DNA from: an uncultured Prochlorococcus sp.
GTDB taxonomy: Bacteria; Cyanobacteriota; Cyanobacteriia; PCC-6307; Cyanobiaceae
Direction: 5' to 3'
Length of the DNA stretch: 64,000 bases
Assembly: GCA_902595175.1 (NCBI GenBank)
Contig: CACJPB010000005.1
Span: 1-64,000 of the forward strand
Shown: in pieces, positions 26,962 to 37,128 of the stretch
How positions within the stretch are numbered: the first letter of the stretch is position 1
Layout: each line of letters starts with the position of its first letter
Program-made: the position numbers and the translations under genes
The notes under the pieces: generated by a model
The model's input: only the letters and a program-made list of their open reading frames with translations
What the model was told of the DNA's origin: nothing
The model's database searches: none

Positions 26962-28125
26962 ATGGAAAATAAGGAAAATAATATAAAAAAGCCAGGTTTT
27001 AAGACCTTATCTATCCACCATGGGGAAACATTTGCTGAAGAAACTGGATGCGTTATGCCTCCTATTTTTTCTACATCTACTTTCAAACATGGAAATAAAG
27101 ATAATTTCGACTACACCAGATCAGGTAATCCAAACTTTAGAATTCTAGAAAACATCCTTAAATCAATAGAAGATTCTAAATACTGTACAGTTTTTGGATC
27201 TGGAATTAGTGCGGTAACTGCAATTTCATCAACACTGAAATCAGGCGACAAGATACTCTGCGAGTCAAATCTCTATGGTTGTACAGTGAGGATGTTCGAA
27301 AAAGTTTTCAAGAAATTTGGACTAGAAGTTTTATACACAGATTTTACAAACGAAAATAATGTCAAAAAGATTCCAAACTTCGAGCCAAACTTGATATGGC
27401 TAGAAAGTCCAACTAATCCACTTTTGAAAGTACTCGATATTAAGGCGATTTGTGATGAAGCGAATAAACTCGAAATACCAGTAGTTGTAGACAACACATT
27501 TTCTACAGCGCTTATTCAAAAACCATTGGACCTTGGTGCAACACTATCGGTTGTAAGCACCACAAAATTCATTAATGGACATAGTGACGCACTTGGCGGA
27601 GCAGTACTTACAAATAATGAGGAATGGAATAGTAAGATGCTTTTCTCTCAAAAAGCTCTCGGGCTTCAACCATCTCCTTTTGATAGTTGGCTCATTACGA
27701 GAGGAGTAAAAACTCTTCCTTTAAGAATCGAACAACAAACTAAAAGTGCAGAATTTATTTCTGAAGAATTAGGTAATCATAAAATTATTAGTAAATTAAT
27801 TTACCCTTTTAATCAAGAACATCCGCAATTTAATTTAGCAAAATCGCAAATGAAATCTGGAGGTTCAATGATCACCCTAAAATTAAATTTAAATAAAGAG
27901 GATACTTTTAAATTTTGCAAATCTCTCAAATATTTCTCTCTAGCAGAAAGCCTTGGAGGAGTTGAAAGTTTAATTTGTCACCCTGCAACGATGACTCATG
28001 CTTCTGTTGATGACAAAACAAAAAATCTACTAGGGATAGATGATGCTCTTGTCAGATTATCAATTGGATGTGAAGATACAAACGATTTAATCTCGGACAT
28101 TTTATTTGCTTTAAATAAATTCTGA
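26962..28125 (+). CDS. Cys/Met metabolism PLP enzyme, cystathionine gamma-synthase type (copy 1)
   Basis: This 387-residue PLP enzyme is of the trans-sulfuration family. It shows FDYTRSGNPNFRILEN, VVVDNTFSTALIQKP and the PLP lysine in VSTTKFINGHSDALGG. Members join a homoserine ester to cysteine, sulfide or methanethiol, or cleave cystathionine; the exact reaction cannot be read from sequence here. It is followed after 3 bases by a second family member. Confidence 0.85.
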   Translation: MENKENNIKKPGFKTLSIHHGETFAEETGCVMPPIFSTSTFKHGNKDNFDYTRSGNPNFRILENILKSIEDSKYCTVFGSGISAVTAISSTLKSGDKILCESNLYGCTVRMFEKVFKKFGLEVLYTDFTNENNVKKIPNFEPNLIWLESPTNPLLKVLDIKAICDEANKLEIPVVVDNTFSTALIQKPLDLGATLSVVSTTKFINGHSDALGGAVLTNNEEWNSKMLFSQKALGLQPSPFDSWLITRGVKTLPLRIEQQTKSAEFISEELGNHKIISKLIYPFNQEHPQFNLAKSQMKSGGSMITLKLNLNKEDTFKFCKSLKYFSLAESLGGVESLICHPATMTHASVDDKTKNLLGIDDALVRLSIGCEDTNDLISDILFALNKF

Positions 28126-28128
28126 AAA

Positions 28129-29598
28129 TTGAGAGATTTACTTAAAAAACCTATATGGAAAAATTTAGAGTTGGGATATGCAATTCCTGATAGTATTCAT
28201 GCTGTTTCTGTAGCATTACCAACTTGGAATGATGTAATAAATTACGAGGAAAAAGATCAAGAATGCATGAATTTATTGAAGTCCATTTACCCACGATTCG
28301 GGCTAAACCCCATAGTGAAAAGATTATGCGAAAAAGTAAAAAAACAAAATTACTACAACAATAAAAGTATCTGGCCATATCCGAATGAAAGAATAGCTTT
28401 TAAAGCTAAAAAATACATTGATAGAAATACTTCTGAACAATTCTCGTTAATAGAAAAAAGAAATAATTTAGCTTTCTTAATAACTGAAAAAGAAGGAAGT
28501 ATTTATGCAAAATATTTTTGGCAACATACTGGTCTTGGTTTATCTTCAAGAGCTGCCGCTATAGAACTAGGTCTTGAAGATTGCCCTCCAAAATCTTACG
28601 TAAATGAATGTTCTCAAAGAATAAAAAATAGAATTTCTAAATCTACAAAAATTGACTCCAATGATATTCACTTAACTTCATCTGGAATGTCTGCATTGCA
28701 TACATCATTAGAAATCATATATAAATTATTTCCAGCTAAACCAACACTCCAAGTTGGTTTTCCATATGTAGATGTACTTAAATTACCAATGAAAATCTTT
28801 CACGGAGCAAAGTTAATTACAGAAGAAAATTGCGAGGATATTGAATTAGAAATCAAAAGAATAAATCCATCAGCATTAATTATTGAACTTCCAAGTAATC
28901 CAATGCTCAAATGTGTAAACATTAAAAAAATTTCAAAAATTGCAAAAAAGCTAAATATTCCGTTAGTTGTTGACGATACAATTGGTTCGAATTTAAATAT
29001 AAATTCCATAGAACATGCAGATATAGTTTTTACTTCACTTACAAAAATTTTTTCAGGTAGTGGTGATATTCTTGCCGGATCATTAATACTAAATCCAAAA
29101 AGCAAATGGATTGATAAGTTTAGAAATGCATTAAACGAGATTAATATTCCAATACTTTCCGATGGAGATATAGTTTATCTAGAGAAAGTTAGTAGAGATG
29201 TAAATCAAAGAGTTTTTGAACAAAATAAAGCATGTTTAGAATTAAAAAAAAGATTAGAGACTCATAGCGAGATTAAAAATATTTTCCATCCTGAAAATTG
29301 TCCAAATTTCAATTCTTTACTTACTTCTAATGGGGGATACGGCTGCTTATTATCGTTTGAATTAAATGGAGGATTGAACAAAGCTAAAAAATTTTATGAT
29401 TCTCTAAAAGTATCTAAAGGACCTAGTTTAGGTACAAAATTTACTCTAGTTTGTCCTTATGTTTTACTAGCTCATTATGACGAGTTGGATTGGGCTAAAA
29501 GTTTTGGTATCCCATCGCACCTTATTAGAGTATCAGTTGGATTAGAAGACCAAGATCAATTATGGAAAACCTTTTCTGAAGCACTAAATAATTTCTAA
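28129..29598 (+). CDS. Cys/Met metabolism PLP enzyme, divergent long form (copy 2)
   Basis: This 489-residue protein is a diverged relative of the preceding gene with an N-terminal extension of about 120 residues (MRDLLKKPIWKNLELGYAIP). The PLP region shows LTSSGMSALHTSLEI, PLVVDDTIGSN and the lysine in FTSLTKIFSGSGDILAGS. The TTG start lies 3 bases after the previous stop; no ATG fits. The pair may carry out gamma-synthase and beta-lyase steps to methionine, but the assignment is unresolved. Confidence 0.8.
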   Translation: MRDLLKKPIWKNLELGYAIPDSIHAVSVALPTWNDVINYEEKDQECMNLLKSIYPRFGLNPIVKRLCEKVKKQNYYNNKSIWPYPNERIAFKAKKYIDRNTSEQFSLIEKRNNLAFLITEKEGSIYAKYFWQHTGLGLSSRAAAIELGLEDCPPKSYVNECSQRIKNRISKSTKIDSNDIHLTSSGMSALHTSLEIIYKLFPAKPTLQVGFPYVDVLKLPMKIFHGAKLITEENCEDIELEIKRINPSALIIELPSNPMLKCVNIKKISKIAKKLNIPLVVDDTIGSNLNINSIEHADIVFTSLTKIFSGSGDILAGSLILNPKSKWIDKFRNALNEINIPILSDGDIVYLEKVSRDVNQRVFEQNKACLELKKRLETHSEIKNIFHPENCPNFNSLLTSNGGYGCLLSFELNGGLNKAKKFYDSLKVSKGPSLGTKFTLVCPYVLLAHYDELDWAKSFGIPSHLIRVSVGLEDQDQLWKTFSEALNNF

Positions 29599-29603
29599 AT
29601 TCC

Positions 29604-29658
29604 TAGTATTTACCGTATAGAAACTTATATACTCTTTTTCTGAATACTAGTTAGTATT
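29604..29658. promoter_or_regulatory. Palindromic operator candidate upstream of cysK
   Basis: The heptamer TAGTATT or its complement AATACTA occurs three times: at 29604, 29643 and 29652. The last two form a symmetrical element, AATACTA-GT-TAGTATT. All lie in the 84-base gap before cysK. This looks like a repressor or activator site, possibly for sulfur control (inference). Confidence 0.4.
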
Positions 29659-29682
29659 AATATATATTTTCTCAATATATAA

Positions 29683-30669
29683 ATGGCAAAAATTTATGAG
29701 GACAACAGTTTTGCTATTGGAAACACTCCATTAGTAAAATTAAAATCAGTTACTAAAAACGCGAAAGCTACAGTACTTGCAAAAATTGAAGGTAGAAACC
29801 CCGCTTACAGTGTCAAATGTAGGATCGGCGCGAACATGATCTGGGATGCCGAGAAAAGTGGGAAACTTACAAAAGACAAAACTATTGTTGAGCCAACTTC
29901 TGGAAATACAGGAATTGCTCTAGCTTTTACTGCTTCAGCAAGAGGTTATAAACTGATCCTTACAATGCCTGAATCCATGTCAATTGAAAGAAGAAGGGTT
30001 ATGGCAGTGTTGGGTGCTGAAATTGTTTTAACAGAGGCATCTAAAGGTATGCCTGGAGCAATAGCTAAGGCTAAAGAAATTGCAGAAAGTAATCCTTCTC
30101 AATATTTCATGCCAGGTCAATTTGATAATCCAGCAAACCCTGAAATTCATTTCAAAACTACTGGACCAGAAATCTGGGATGATTGCGATGGTGAAATTGA
30201 TGTCCTAGTTGCAGGGGTTGGAACTGGCGGCACAATTACAGGAGTTTCAAGATACATTAAGCAAGAGAAGGGCAAGAATATTACTTCTGTAGCTGTAGAA
30301 CCATCACACAGTCCTGTTATTACACAGACAATAAATGGAGAAGAGGTTAAATCCGGACCACATAAAATCCAAGGAATTGGAGCAGGATTTATTCCTAAGA
30401 ACCTTGACTTATCAATTGTTGATAAGGTCGAACAAGTAACAAATGACGAATCAATTGAGATGGCTCTTAGGTTAGCTAAAGAGGAAGGTCTACTAGTAGG
30501 AATATCTTGTGGGGCTGCCGCTGCTGCTGCTGTTAAATTAGCTGAACAAGATGAATATGCTGGGAAGACAATTGTAGTTGTTCTACCTGATTTAGCAGAG
30601 AGGTATTTATCATCAATTATGTTTACTGAAGTTCCAAGTGGAATCATTCAAGAACCAGTCAAAGCCTAA
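29683..30669 (+). CDS. cysK: Cysteine synthase (O-acetylserine sulfhydrylase)
   Basis: This 328-residue PLP enzyme makes cysteine from O-acetylserine and sulfide. It contains the substrate loop [12 protein letters not shown], the phosphate cup [12 protein letters not shown] and the family C-terminal [14 protein letters not shown]. In place of the usual SVKDR it has YSVKCRIG, with the PLP lysine retained and Asp replaced by Cys. It follows the two trans-sulfuration genes and has its own upstream palindrome. Confidence 0.96.
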   Translation: MAKIYEDNSFAIGNTPLVKLKSVTKNAKATVLAKIEGRNPAYSVKCRIGANMIWDAEKSGKLTKDKTIVEPTSGNTGIALAFTASARGYKLILTMPESMSIERRRVMAVLGAEIVLTEASKGMPGAIAKAKEIAESNPSQYFMPGQFDNPANPEIHFKTTGPEIWDDCDGEIDVLVAGVGTGGTITGVSRYIKQEKGKNITSVAVEPSHSPVITQTINGEEVKSGPHKIQGIGAGFIPKNLDLSIVDKVEQVTNDESIEMALRLAKEEGLLVGISCGAAAAAAVKLAEQDEYAGKTIVVVLPDLAERYLSSIMFTEVPSGIIQEPVKA

Positions 30670-30671
30670 AT

Positions 30672-31796
30672 CTATTTTTTCTCCAGTATTGAATCTGGTG
30701 AAATATACATAGCATCGCCATAAGAGAAGAATCTAAATTTTTCTTTTATGGCTTTCTTATACAACTCTAATAATCTTTCTCTACCAATCATTGCACTTAC
30801 TAAAAGTAATAATGAACTTTTAGGGAGATGAAAATTAGTTAATAATCCATCAACTACCTTAAATTTATAACCTGGCTTAATTACTAAATCTACGTATTTA
30901 GCTATGGGAATAAAATCATTAATTTCGTGAGAATAACAACTTTCAAGAGCTCTTACGCTAGTTGTACCAATAGCAATTATTTTTCTATCTGTTTTCTTTA
31001 TTCTTTTTATTTCCTCCACTACTTCCTTATTAACACTTACCCATTCTTTGTGAAGTTTTAAGTTACTTAAATCTTCTTGATCAATTGGTTTGAATGTTCC
31101 ATAACCCACGTGCAAAGTTATCGGTAAAATTATTACGCCTTTTTTTTTTAGATTGGAAATAAGACTTTTGCTTAAGTGTAAACCAGCTGTTGGAGCAGCA
31201 ACTGCCCCCGGATTTGTTGCATACTCAGTTTGATAACTTTTCTCATGAAAAGATTCTTCTTCGGAATTTTTTATATAAGGTGGAAGAGGGATTTCCCCGT
31301 ATTTATCAAGAAGTTCATTCATTGAATTGAGGCAAGTTATATTTTCCGGAAATTTAATAAATCTCCCTCCAGTTTCTTCATCAACTCCATCAACAATCAA
31401 ATTAATATTTTGTGCTAATGGAGATTTTAATTTTAATTTTCTATTTATTTTTAGCTTTTTTGCGGGCTTTGCCAAACATAACCAAACACATTCATGGGAT
31501 CTTTCTAAAACTAATAATTCGACTAGTGTCTTATTTTCTAATTCAACCTTTAACCTAGCTTTCATAACTTTAGTATTATTTACAATTACAAGATCCCCTT
31601 CTCTAAATTCATCTAAAAGATTCTTGGTAAATTTATTAGTTAAACAGTCTTCTTCTAAAAAACTATTTCTAACTATCATCAATCTTGATTCATGCCTAAT
31701 TGCAGAAGGTTTACTAGCAATTAATGAAGGATCAAGTAAATAATCATAAGCTTCAAGCTTATAATCTCTTTCTTCATTATTAATTTGAGAAATCAA
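30672..31796 (-). CDS. queA: S-adenosylmethionine:tRNA ribosyltransferase-isomerase
   Basis: This 374-residue enzyme makes epoxyqueuosine in tRNA wobble position 34. The start region is YDYLLDPSLIASKPSAIR, and the conserved blocks NPGAVAAPTAGLHLSKSL, LHVGYGTFKPI and GYKFKVVDGLLTNFHLPKSS are clear. The length is standard. It is 6 bases downstream of pdhC on the same strand and converges with cysK. Confidence 0.96.
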   Translation of the reverse strand: MISQINNEERDYKLEAYDYLLDPSLIASKPSAIRHESRLMIVRNSFLEEDCLTNKFTKNLLDEFREGDLVIVNNTKVMKARLKVELENKTLVELLVLERSHECVWLCLAKPAKKLKINRKLKLKSPLAQNINLIVDGVDEETGGRFIKFPENITCLNSMNELLDKYGEIPLPPYIKNSEEESFHEKSYQTEYATNPGAVAAPTAGLHLSKSLISNLKKKGVIILPITLHVGYGTFKPIDQEDLSNLKLHKEWVSVNKEVVEEIKRIKKTDRKIIAIGTTSVRALESCYSHEINDFIPIAKYVDLVIKPGYKFKVVDGLLTNFHLPKSSLLLLVSAMIGRERLLELYKKAIKEKFRFFSYGDAMYISPDSILEKK

Positions 31797-31802
31797 TTAA
31801 AT

Positions 31803-33170
31803 TTAGGAGACAAGAGTCTCTGGCTCATCTTCAATTAGGGAAGCCAAGTCTTTTAAGAATGAAGCTCCATCAGCTCCATAGATCACTCTATGATCAGCTG
31901 TTAGATTTACTTGCATTATTTTTTTAACAGATATTGAACCATCACTATTAGCAACAACGGTTGGTTTCGATGATGCTATGGCTAGAATAGCACCGGTACC
32001 TGGAGGAAGAATTGCGTCAAATCTATCAACTCCAAACATCCCAAGGTTAGATAAAGTGAAGGTTCCCGTTGAGTATTCATCAGGTTCTAATTGTTTTGAT
32101 CTTGATCTTTTTACGAGATCTTTCCATTTCCTAGACAATTCAAATAAATCAGTATTGCATGGTTCTTTTAAAACTGGAGTTATTAGTCCACCATCTTCCA
32201 TCGCAACAGCAACAGCAATATTTATATTTTCTGGATAAGAAATTCCATTATCTGAAAAACTTGAGTTAACTTGAGGATGTTTCTTAAGTGTCTTTGCAAC
32301 TGCCTTTACTAGTAAAGCAGTCATAGTAACTCCGTTCTGTTTTACTTTTTTATAGAAATTATCTAATTTATCTGTATTAATAGAATAACCCACCCTAAAA
32401 CATGGCACATCTAAACTAGATTCCATATTTTTATTTACCGCTTTCTGAAGAGTATTAAATTGAACTGTTTCTCCGGGATTACCAAAACTATTTCCTAAAG
32501 TTTCTGGTTTACTTTCAACTCCCAAATTTGCACCAGGTATACTTGCAGGAGAACCACCTTCACCTATCCATGGTATAGAGACTGGTTGGCCATTAGCTTT
32601 TAAAATATCATCGGCTTGAATCCTTCCGTGAGGTCCGGATCCATGAACCTTTGCTAAATCAACGCCCATTTGAGAGGCAAGTTTTTTAGCTCTTGGAGAT
32701 GCAATCACCCTCGAAGAAACATTACTCGTAGCAGCATTTATTTGATCACTATTAAAAGATGAGGCTGCCTTTTCACTCATTAATACGACTTCTTTTTCTT
32801 GTTTTTCAACAATTTCACTTTGAATCACAGGTTTTTCTTCAGTTTTATTGCTTACCAATTCAAGTTGATCCGAACTAGAAACTTCGGGTTGTTGCCCTTT
32901 ATTTTGTTCTTGAACAGAAGCTATCTCATCCTCATTTTCTACAATAAGACCGATAGTCTCTCCTACTGGTGCAGTGCTGCCAGCAGGCATTAAAACAGCT
33001 GCAAGATATCCATCTTGAAAAGATTCAACATCCATATCTGCCTTGTCAGATTCAACAACCAAGACAGATTCACCTCTTTCAACTTTATCTCCTGGATTTT
33101 TCAACCATTCCACAATCTTGCCCTCTGTCATAGTAGAACTCAAGGCAGGCATGAATATTTCGTGAGACAT
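31803..33170 (-). CDS. pdhC: Pyruvate dehydrogenase E2, dihydrolipoamide acetyltransferase
   Basis: This 455-residue E2 has one N-terminal lipoyl domain with the modified lysine in VESDKADMDVESF (near residue 44), a Pro/Glu/Gln-rich linker, an E3-binding domain RAKKLASQMGVDLAKVHGSG, and a catalytic domain ending with NLTADHRVIYGADGASFL. It transfers the acetyl group to CoA. The E1 and E3 genes are not in this window. The pair pdhC-queA is likely cotranscribed. Confidence 0.96.
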   Translation of the reverse strand: MSHEIFMPALSSTMTEGKIVEWLKNPGDKVERGESVLVVESDKADMDVESFQDGYLAAVLMPAGSTAPVGETIGLIVENEDEIASVQEQNKGQQPEVSSSDQLELVSNKTEEKPVIQSEIVEKQEKEVVLMSEKAASSFNSDQINAATSNVSSRVIASPRAKKLASQMGVDLAKVHGSGPHGRIQADDILKANGQPVSIPWIGEGGSPASIPGANLGVESKPETLGNSFGNPGETVQFNTLQKAVNKNMESSLDVPCFRVGYSINTDKLDNFYKKVKQNGVTMTALLVKAVAKTLKKHPQVNSSFSDNGISYPENINIAVAVAMEDGGLITPVLKEPCNTDLFELSRKWKDLVKRSRSKQLEPDEYSTGTFTLSNLGMFGVDRFDAILPPGTGAILAIASSKPTVVANSDGSISVKKIMQVNLTADHRVIYGADGASFLKDLASLIEDEPETLVS

Positions 33171-33388
33171 AAGAAAATTGTTATTGCATAAGTTTTAAGG
33201 GATTTCTACCAAACTTCCTAAAGTTTTTATGGTTAAGAACCCTTTAAACTCTTGTTTTAATTATACGAAATCATGTTCACAGTGGGAACTCTTAAAACTT
33301 AAGAAAGTAATAATTTAGATCGATTAGAATTTAAAACTTTTCGAAATTAAGATTTACTTATATTTATCAAAAATACTAAATCTTCTCT

Positions 33389-33832
33389 TTAATTATTATC
33401 TATAGATTGAATAACTCCATCCTTAACCGTAATCGATACTTGCATTTTTTCAATAAGATTGTCTCCCACAGTGACATCACAGAAACTATCCACTTGACCT
33501 TGATCAACAATTTCGTCCATTTTTAATTCGCGAACTTGACTCTGTTGTTGAAGAAGATTTCTTTTTTGTTCTTCAATTTCATTTCGTTTTGCTGCGACTT
33601 GTTGTTGCACCTGGCTAACCTGTTCTTGAACTCTTGGATCTAGGGGATTAACCGATTGGGATCTAATATTATTTACTATTTGCTGCCCCTCTTGCTCCAG
33701 TTGCGATAATTGCTGATCAATGTTTGAAATTGCTTTACTTAATTCTTTTTCAGCATCTTCCTTCCAAGTTGGTGTAACTACAGCTTTAATAGCTATTGAG
33801 CGCTTTATAGATATTGAGTTTTTTGTTTCCAT
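33389..33832 (-). CDS. YlqD family protein
   Basis: This 147-residue protein starts with basic and beta-rich residues, then SIAIKAVVTPTWKEDAEKEL and a long glutamine-rich coiled coil from about residue 30 to 95, ending in a beta-rich tail (GDNLIEKMQVSITVKDGVI). This is the YlqD architecture; the function is unknown. It is downstream of the acyl-CoA ligase gene on the same strand. Confidence 0.85.
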   Translation of the reverse strand: METKNSISIKRSIAIKAVVTPTWKEDAEKELSKAISNIDQQLSQLEQEGQQIVNNIRSQSVNPLDPRVQEQVSQVQQQVAAKRNEIEEQKRNLLQQQSQVRELKMDEIVDQGQVDSFCDVTVGDNLIEKMQVSITVKDGVIQSIDNN

Positions 33833-33870
33833 AAAAAATTAAATTACCTTTTCAATATAGATAGAACAAA

Positions 33871-35814
33871 TCAAATTTTCTTACTAAATTTGTTTTCATA
33901 CATATTTTCTATTTGTAATGAATACTTTTTTTCTATTTCTTTTCTTTTTTGTTTAAGAGTTTGTGTTAATAACCCATTTTCTAGAGTAAAGGCATCAACA
34001 AAATAACAATCTAATATTTGTTCTTCTGATCTTGCTCCTAATCGACTTTTAAGCAAATTATTAATTTGTGATTTGAAAAATGTACCAATTTTCTCATTCA
34101 GGTTTAATTTTGAAAGGTCTTCTTCCAAAAACTTGCTTTTGACCAATTCGACATTAGGAACTACGAGAGCTGTTAAACATTTCTTATCTTGTCCTACTAA
34201 TTGAATCTGATTAATAAATTCTGAACTAAGAATTTCAGTCTCTAGGGGATTCGGTTCTATATTTTCACCACTTGATAGCACTATTGTATCCTTGGCTCTT
34301 CCAGTTATAAAGAGAGAACCATTTGGTATTAGAAAACCTAAATCACCAGTATCAAACCAACCATCCTTGGATAAAACATCATTTGTAGCTATTTCATTAT
34401 TAAGATAACCTTTCATTACTTGCGGCCCCCTAACAAGAATTTTCCCGACTTCTCTGAACTTCAGAATCTTTTTTTTATCATCATTCACTATTTTGATTTC
34501 AGTAAATGAAAGAGGCTGCCCAGATGATCCTCTAACATTTAATTCTCTTTTCCTACAAGTTAATACTGGACTTGTTTCTGTGAGTCCATATCCCACCAAA
34601 ACATCTACACCTAAAGATTCAAAAAAAAGATCTACATGTTCTGGCAATGCACCTCCACCATTAATAGGAAATTTTAGTTTTTCTCCGCATAGTTGTCTAA
34701 GAATATTCGGCCATAAAAAAATAGTAGACAATTTATGTAAAGGATATCGGCTAATAACAGAACCCAGTAAGGGGATTTTTGATTTAAAAGTTATTTGATT
34801 TATATCTATATTTCTTATCTTTCTAAGACTTCTTTTAAAAACCGAACTATTACATATCAAAAACTTAATAAGTTTTTGCTTTTTGGAAGGCATTTTTTTC
34901 AACGCCTGAAAAAAACCATCATGTATTGCTTCCCATAGTCTCGGTACAGTAGCCATGACAACAGGTTTGATTTGTGTAATATCATCTTTAAGAAATTTTG
35001 GAATTGTATAGTATTGAGAACAACCGCATGAAAAAAAGAAGTATTCAGCACTTCTCTCATAAGAATGCCAGATAGGCAAAACGCTTAATACAGATGTCCC
35101 TGGTTCTGGATCAGCTATATAGGCTAAATTGATTATTTGATGTAAAAAATTTGCATGAGTCAAAGGCACACCTTTAGGTTTTCCGGTCGTCCCAGAAGTG
35201 TAAAGAATGGTAGCGACGTCATCAATTTCTGGATTAAATTTTTCAAGATTATTATTTTGTGAATTTTCTTTTTCTACTGAACTTATGAATGTACTCCAAC
35301 TTATTAAACTTTCAAATTGTTCATCTTCTAAATTGATTATAAATTTCAGTCTTTTTTTTAATTCTTCTTTGTTGTTTAACTTTAGCCAAATTTCCTTAGA
35401 TTGAACTATTAGTCCTACTGAATTAGAGTGCCCAATAATATAGTCTAATTCTACTGAAGGAGAATTAATACCTCTCACTGCATTTATAGCTCCTAAACGC
35501 ATTAAGCCTTGATCTACTGCTAGCCATCTTGGAGAATTTTCAGATATTACAGTAACTACATCCCCCTTTACTAAACCATAATTTTTAAAACAAAAAGAGA
35601 CTTTTGTTATTAAATCAGCCAGCTCAGAATAAGAAAATTTTTCTTTGTATTTCCCTCTTAAATCGCAAACAGCTAAAGTATCACCACATTTAAATTTTAA
35701 TTTTTCCCAAATTTGATCTATATGATCAAGGTTCTTAATAAAATCTCTATTTTTGGCAAATGTATTTTTTTTAGAAAGAGGTTTGGCTGCAGGCCAATAC
35801 GCTAAATCACCCAT
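33871..35814 (-). CDS. Long-chain acyl-CoA/acyl-ACP synthetase (AMP-forming)
   Basis: This 647-residue ANL-superfamily ligase activates fatty acids via an acyl-adenylate. The AMP-binding loop is LYTSGTTGKPKGVPLTH near residue 207, followed by VLSVLPIWHSYER, the VGYGLTETSPVL motif and GWFDTGDLGFLIPNGSLFIT. In cyanobacteria the enzyme of this type (Aas) recycles free fatty acids to acyl-ACP; the acceptor is inferred. It lies between lipB and ylqD. Confidence 0.92.
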   Translation of the reverse strand: MGDLAYWPAAKPLSKKNTFAKNRDFIKNLDHIDQIWEKLKFKCGDTLAVCDLRGKYKEKFSYSELADLITKVSFCFKNYGLVKGDVVTVISENSPRWLAVDQGLMRLGAINAVRGINSPSVELDYIIGHSNSVGLIVQSKEIWLKLNNKEELKKRLKFIINLEDEQFESLISWSTFISSVEKENSQNNNLEKFNPEIDDVATILYTSGTTGKPKGVPLTHANFLHQIINLAYIADPEPGTSVLSVLPIWHSYERSAEYFFFSCGCSQYYTIPKFLKDDITQIKPVVMATVPRLWEAIHDGFFQALKKMPSKKQKLIKFLICNSSVFKRSLRKIRNIDINQITFKSKIPLLGSVISRYPLHKLSTIFLWPNILRQLCGEKLKFPINGGGALPEHVDLFFESLGVDVLVGYGLTETSPVLTCRKRELNVRGSSGQPLSFTEIKIVNDDKKKILKFREVGKILVRGPQVMKGYLNNEIATNDVLSKDGWFDTGDLGFLIPNGSLFITGRAKDTIVLSSGENIEPNPLETEILSSEFINQIQLVGQDKKCLTALVVPNVELVKSKFLEEDLSKLNLNEKIGTFFKSQINNLLKSRLGARSEEQILDCYFVDAFTLENGLLTQTLKQKRKEIEKKYSLQIENMYENKFSKKI

Positions 35815-35841
35815 ATTAAATTGATTTTGAAATTTTAATTT

Positions 35842-36492
35842 CTATTTTGATATAAAATCAAAATTAAACTCCTCCTCGATGGTTTTTTTAACAATTCTCT
35901 TGACTTCTTGAATATTTAAATTTTTGTTGTAATCAACCATATTTGCCATAAGACAATTTTCTATCCCGCAAGGAACAATCTTATTAAAGTTTTCTAATTC
36001 GCAGTCAATATTGATTGAAAATCCATTTATCGTAATCCATCTTTTACACCCAATTCCAATTGATGCGATTTTCTTATTTCCTATCCAAACACCAGTAAAC
36101 CCTTTTCTAGAGTGACAATCTATATTAAAAGCTCCAAGGATTTTTATAATAATTTCTTCAATTTTTCTCAAATACCAATTTAAATCTTTATTAAAATTTT
36201 TCAAATCTAAAACCAAATATGTTACTAGTTGTCCTGGCATATGACAAGTTACCTCACCACCTCTATCAATCTTAAAAACATCATAATTATCATCATTCAA
36301 AGAGAATAATAAATTATCGTAATTAGATCCTCTCCCTAATGTATAACAGAGTTGATGCTCCCCTATCCAAATAAAATCAGGGTTAGAATTATCTAGAATC
36401 AATGCCTCCTGATATTCTTTTTGTAATTTATAAACATCATTAAAAGAAGAAATATTATCAGGTTGTTTAATTATTGCTGTTCTATTATCCAT
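35842..36492 (-). CDS. lipB: Octanoyl-[acyl-carrier-protein]:protein octanoyltransferase
   Basis: This 216-residue enzyme transfers octanoyl from ACP to lipoyl domains, the first step of lipoate synthesis. It contains [20 protein letters not shown] near residue 78, the lysine region [13 protein letters not shown], and the catalytic cysteine in [11 protein letters not shown]. It may supply the lipoyl group of the nearby pdhC product. It is divergent from the hpf gene. Confidence 0.95.
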   Translation of the reverse strand: MDNRTAIIKQPDNISSFNDVYKLQKEYQEALILDNSNPDFIWIGEHQLCYTLGRGSNYDNLLFSLNDDNYDVFKIDRGGEVTCHMPGQLVTYLVLDLKNFNKDLNWYLRKIEEIIIKILGAFNIDCHSRKGFTGVWIGNKKIASIGIGCKRWITINGFSINIDCELENFNKIVPCGIENCLMANMVDYNKNLNIQEVKRIVKKTIEEEFNFDFISK

Positions 36493-36536
36493 ATTTAAGT
36501 AGATTTAGAAAGTAAGTAAATATTTTTAGATTTGTT

Positions 36537-37121
36537 ATGAAAATTTTAATCCATGGAAAGAATCTTGAGCTCACTGGAGCATTAAAAGAATATACTGAGG
36601 CAAAGATAGAAAAAGCAACACATCACTATAAGGATATCGTTAAAGAAGCTGATATACACCTTTCAATTGAAAAGAATCCAAGAGTCACGTTCCAAACTGC
36701 AGAAGTTACTATTTTTGCAAATGGTACCGTAATTAGAGCTGAAGAAAAAACTGAAAATCTATACTCAAGCATTGATTTAGTTTCAAATAAACTTTGTAGA
36801 AAATTACGCAAATATAAAGAAAGAAACAATAAAACAATTCATAATAAACAATTTAAAAATAAAGATTCTTTACCAATTGAAAGTATGGAATCAAATTTTT
36901 TAGATAAAGCTTTTTTTAAAGAAGGAACTGAAGCAAGTCTGCCTGAGCCATCTATAAAAAATAAATACTTTGAAATGACTCCAATTTCATCAGACGAAGC
37001 AAGAAAACAATTAGATCTAATTGATCATGATTTTTATGTTTTTCGAAACAAGAAAAATAATGAACTTCAAGTTATATATAAAAGGAATCATGGAGGTTAT
37101 GGATTAATTCAGTCTAAATAA
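36537..37121 (+). CDS. hpf: Ribosome hibernation promoting factor, long form (LrtA-like)
   Basis: This 194-residue protein has the N-terminal HPF/YfiA fold (MKILIHGKNLELTGALKEYT, then AEVTIFANGTVIRAEEKTENLYSSID split over residues about 55-80) and the C-terminal dimerisation domain (TPISSDEARKQLDLIDHDFY, with FRNKKNNELQVIYKRN). It dimerises 70S ribosomes at rest. The cyanobacterial homologue was first known as a light-repressed gene. It is followed 7 bases later by deoC. Confidence 0.94.
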   Translation: MKILIHGKNLELTGALKEYTEAKIEKATHHYKDIVKEADIHLSIEKNPRVTFQTAEVTIFANGTVIRAEEKTENLYSSIDLVSNKLCRKLRKYKERNNKTIHNKQFKNKDSLPIESMESNFLDKAFFKEGTEASLPEPSIKNKYFEMTPISSDEARKQLDLIDHDFYVFRNKKNNELQVIYKRNHGGYGLIQSK

Positions 37122-37128
37122 GTTTTAA

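Noticed and set aside
30147..30647. 166-codon open frame antisense to cysK
   Set aside because: It is a shadow of the cysK frame: serine/threonine-rich composition, no family features, and cysK is complete.
31327..31743. 138-codon open frame antisense to queA
   Set aside because: Lies entirely inside queA and has low-complexity Phe/Ser/Asn composition.
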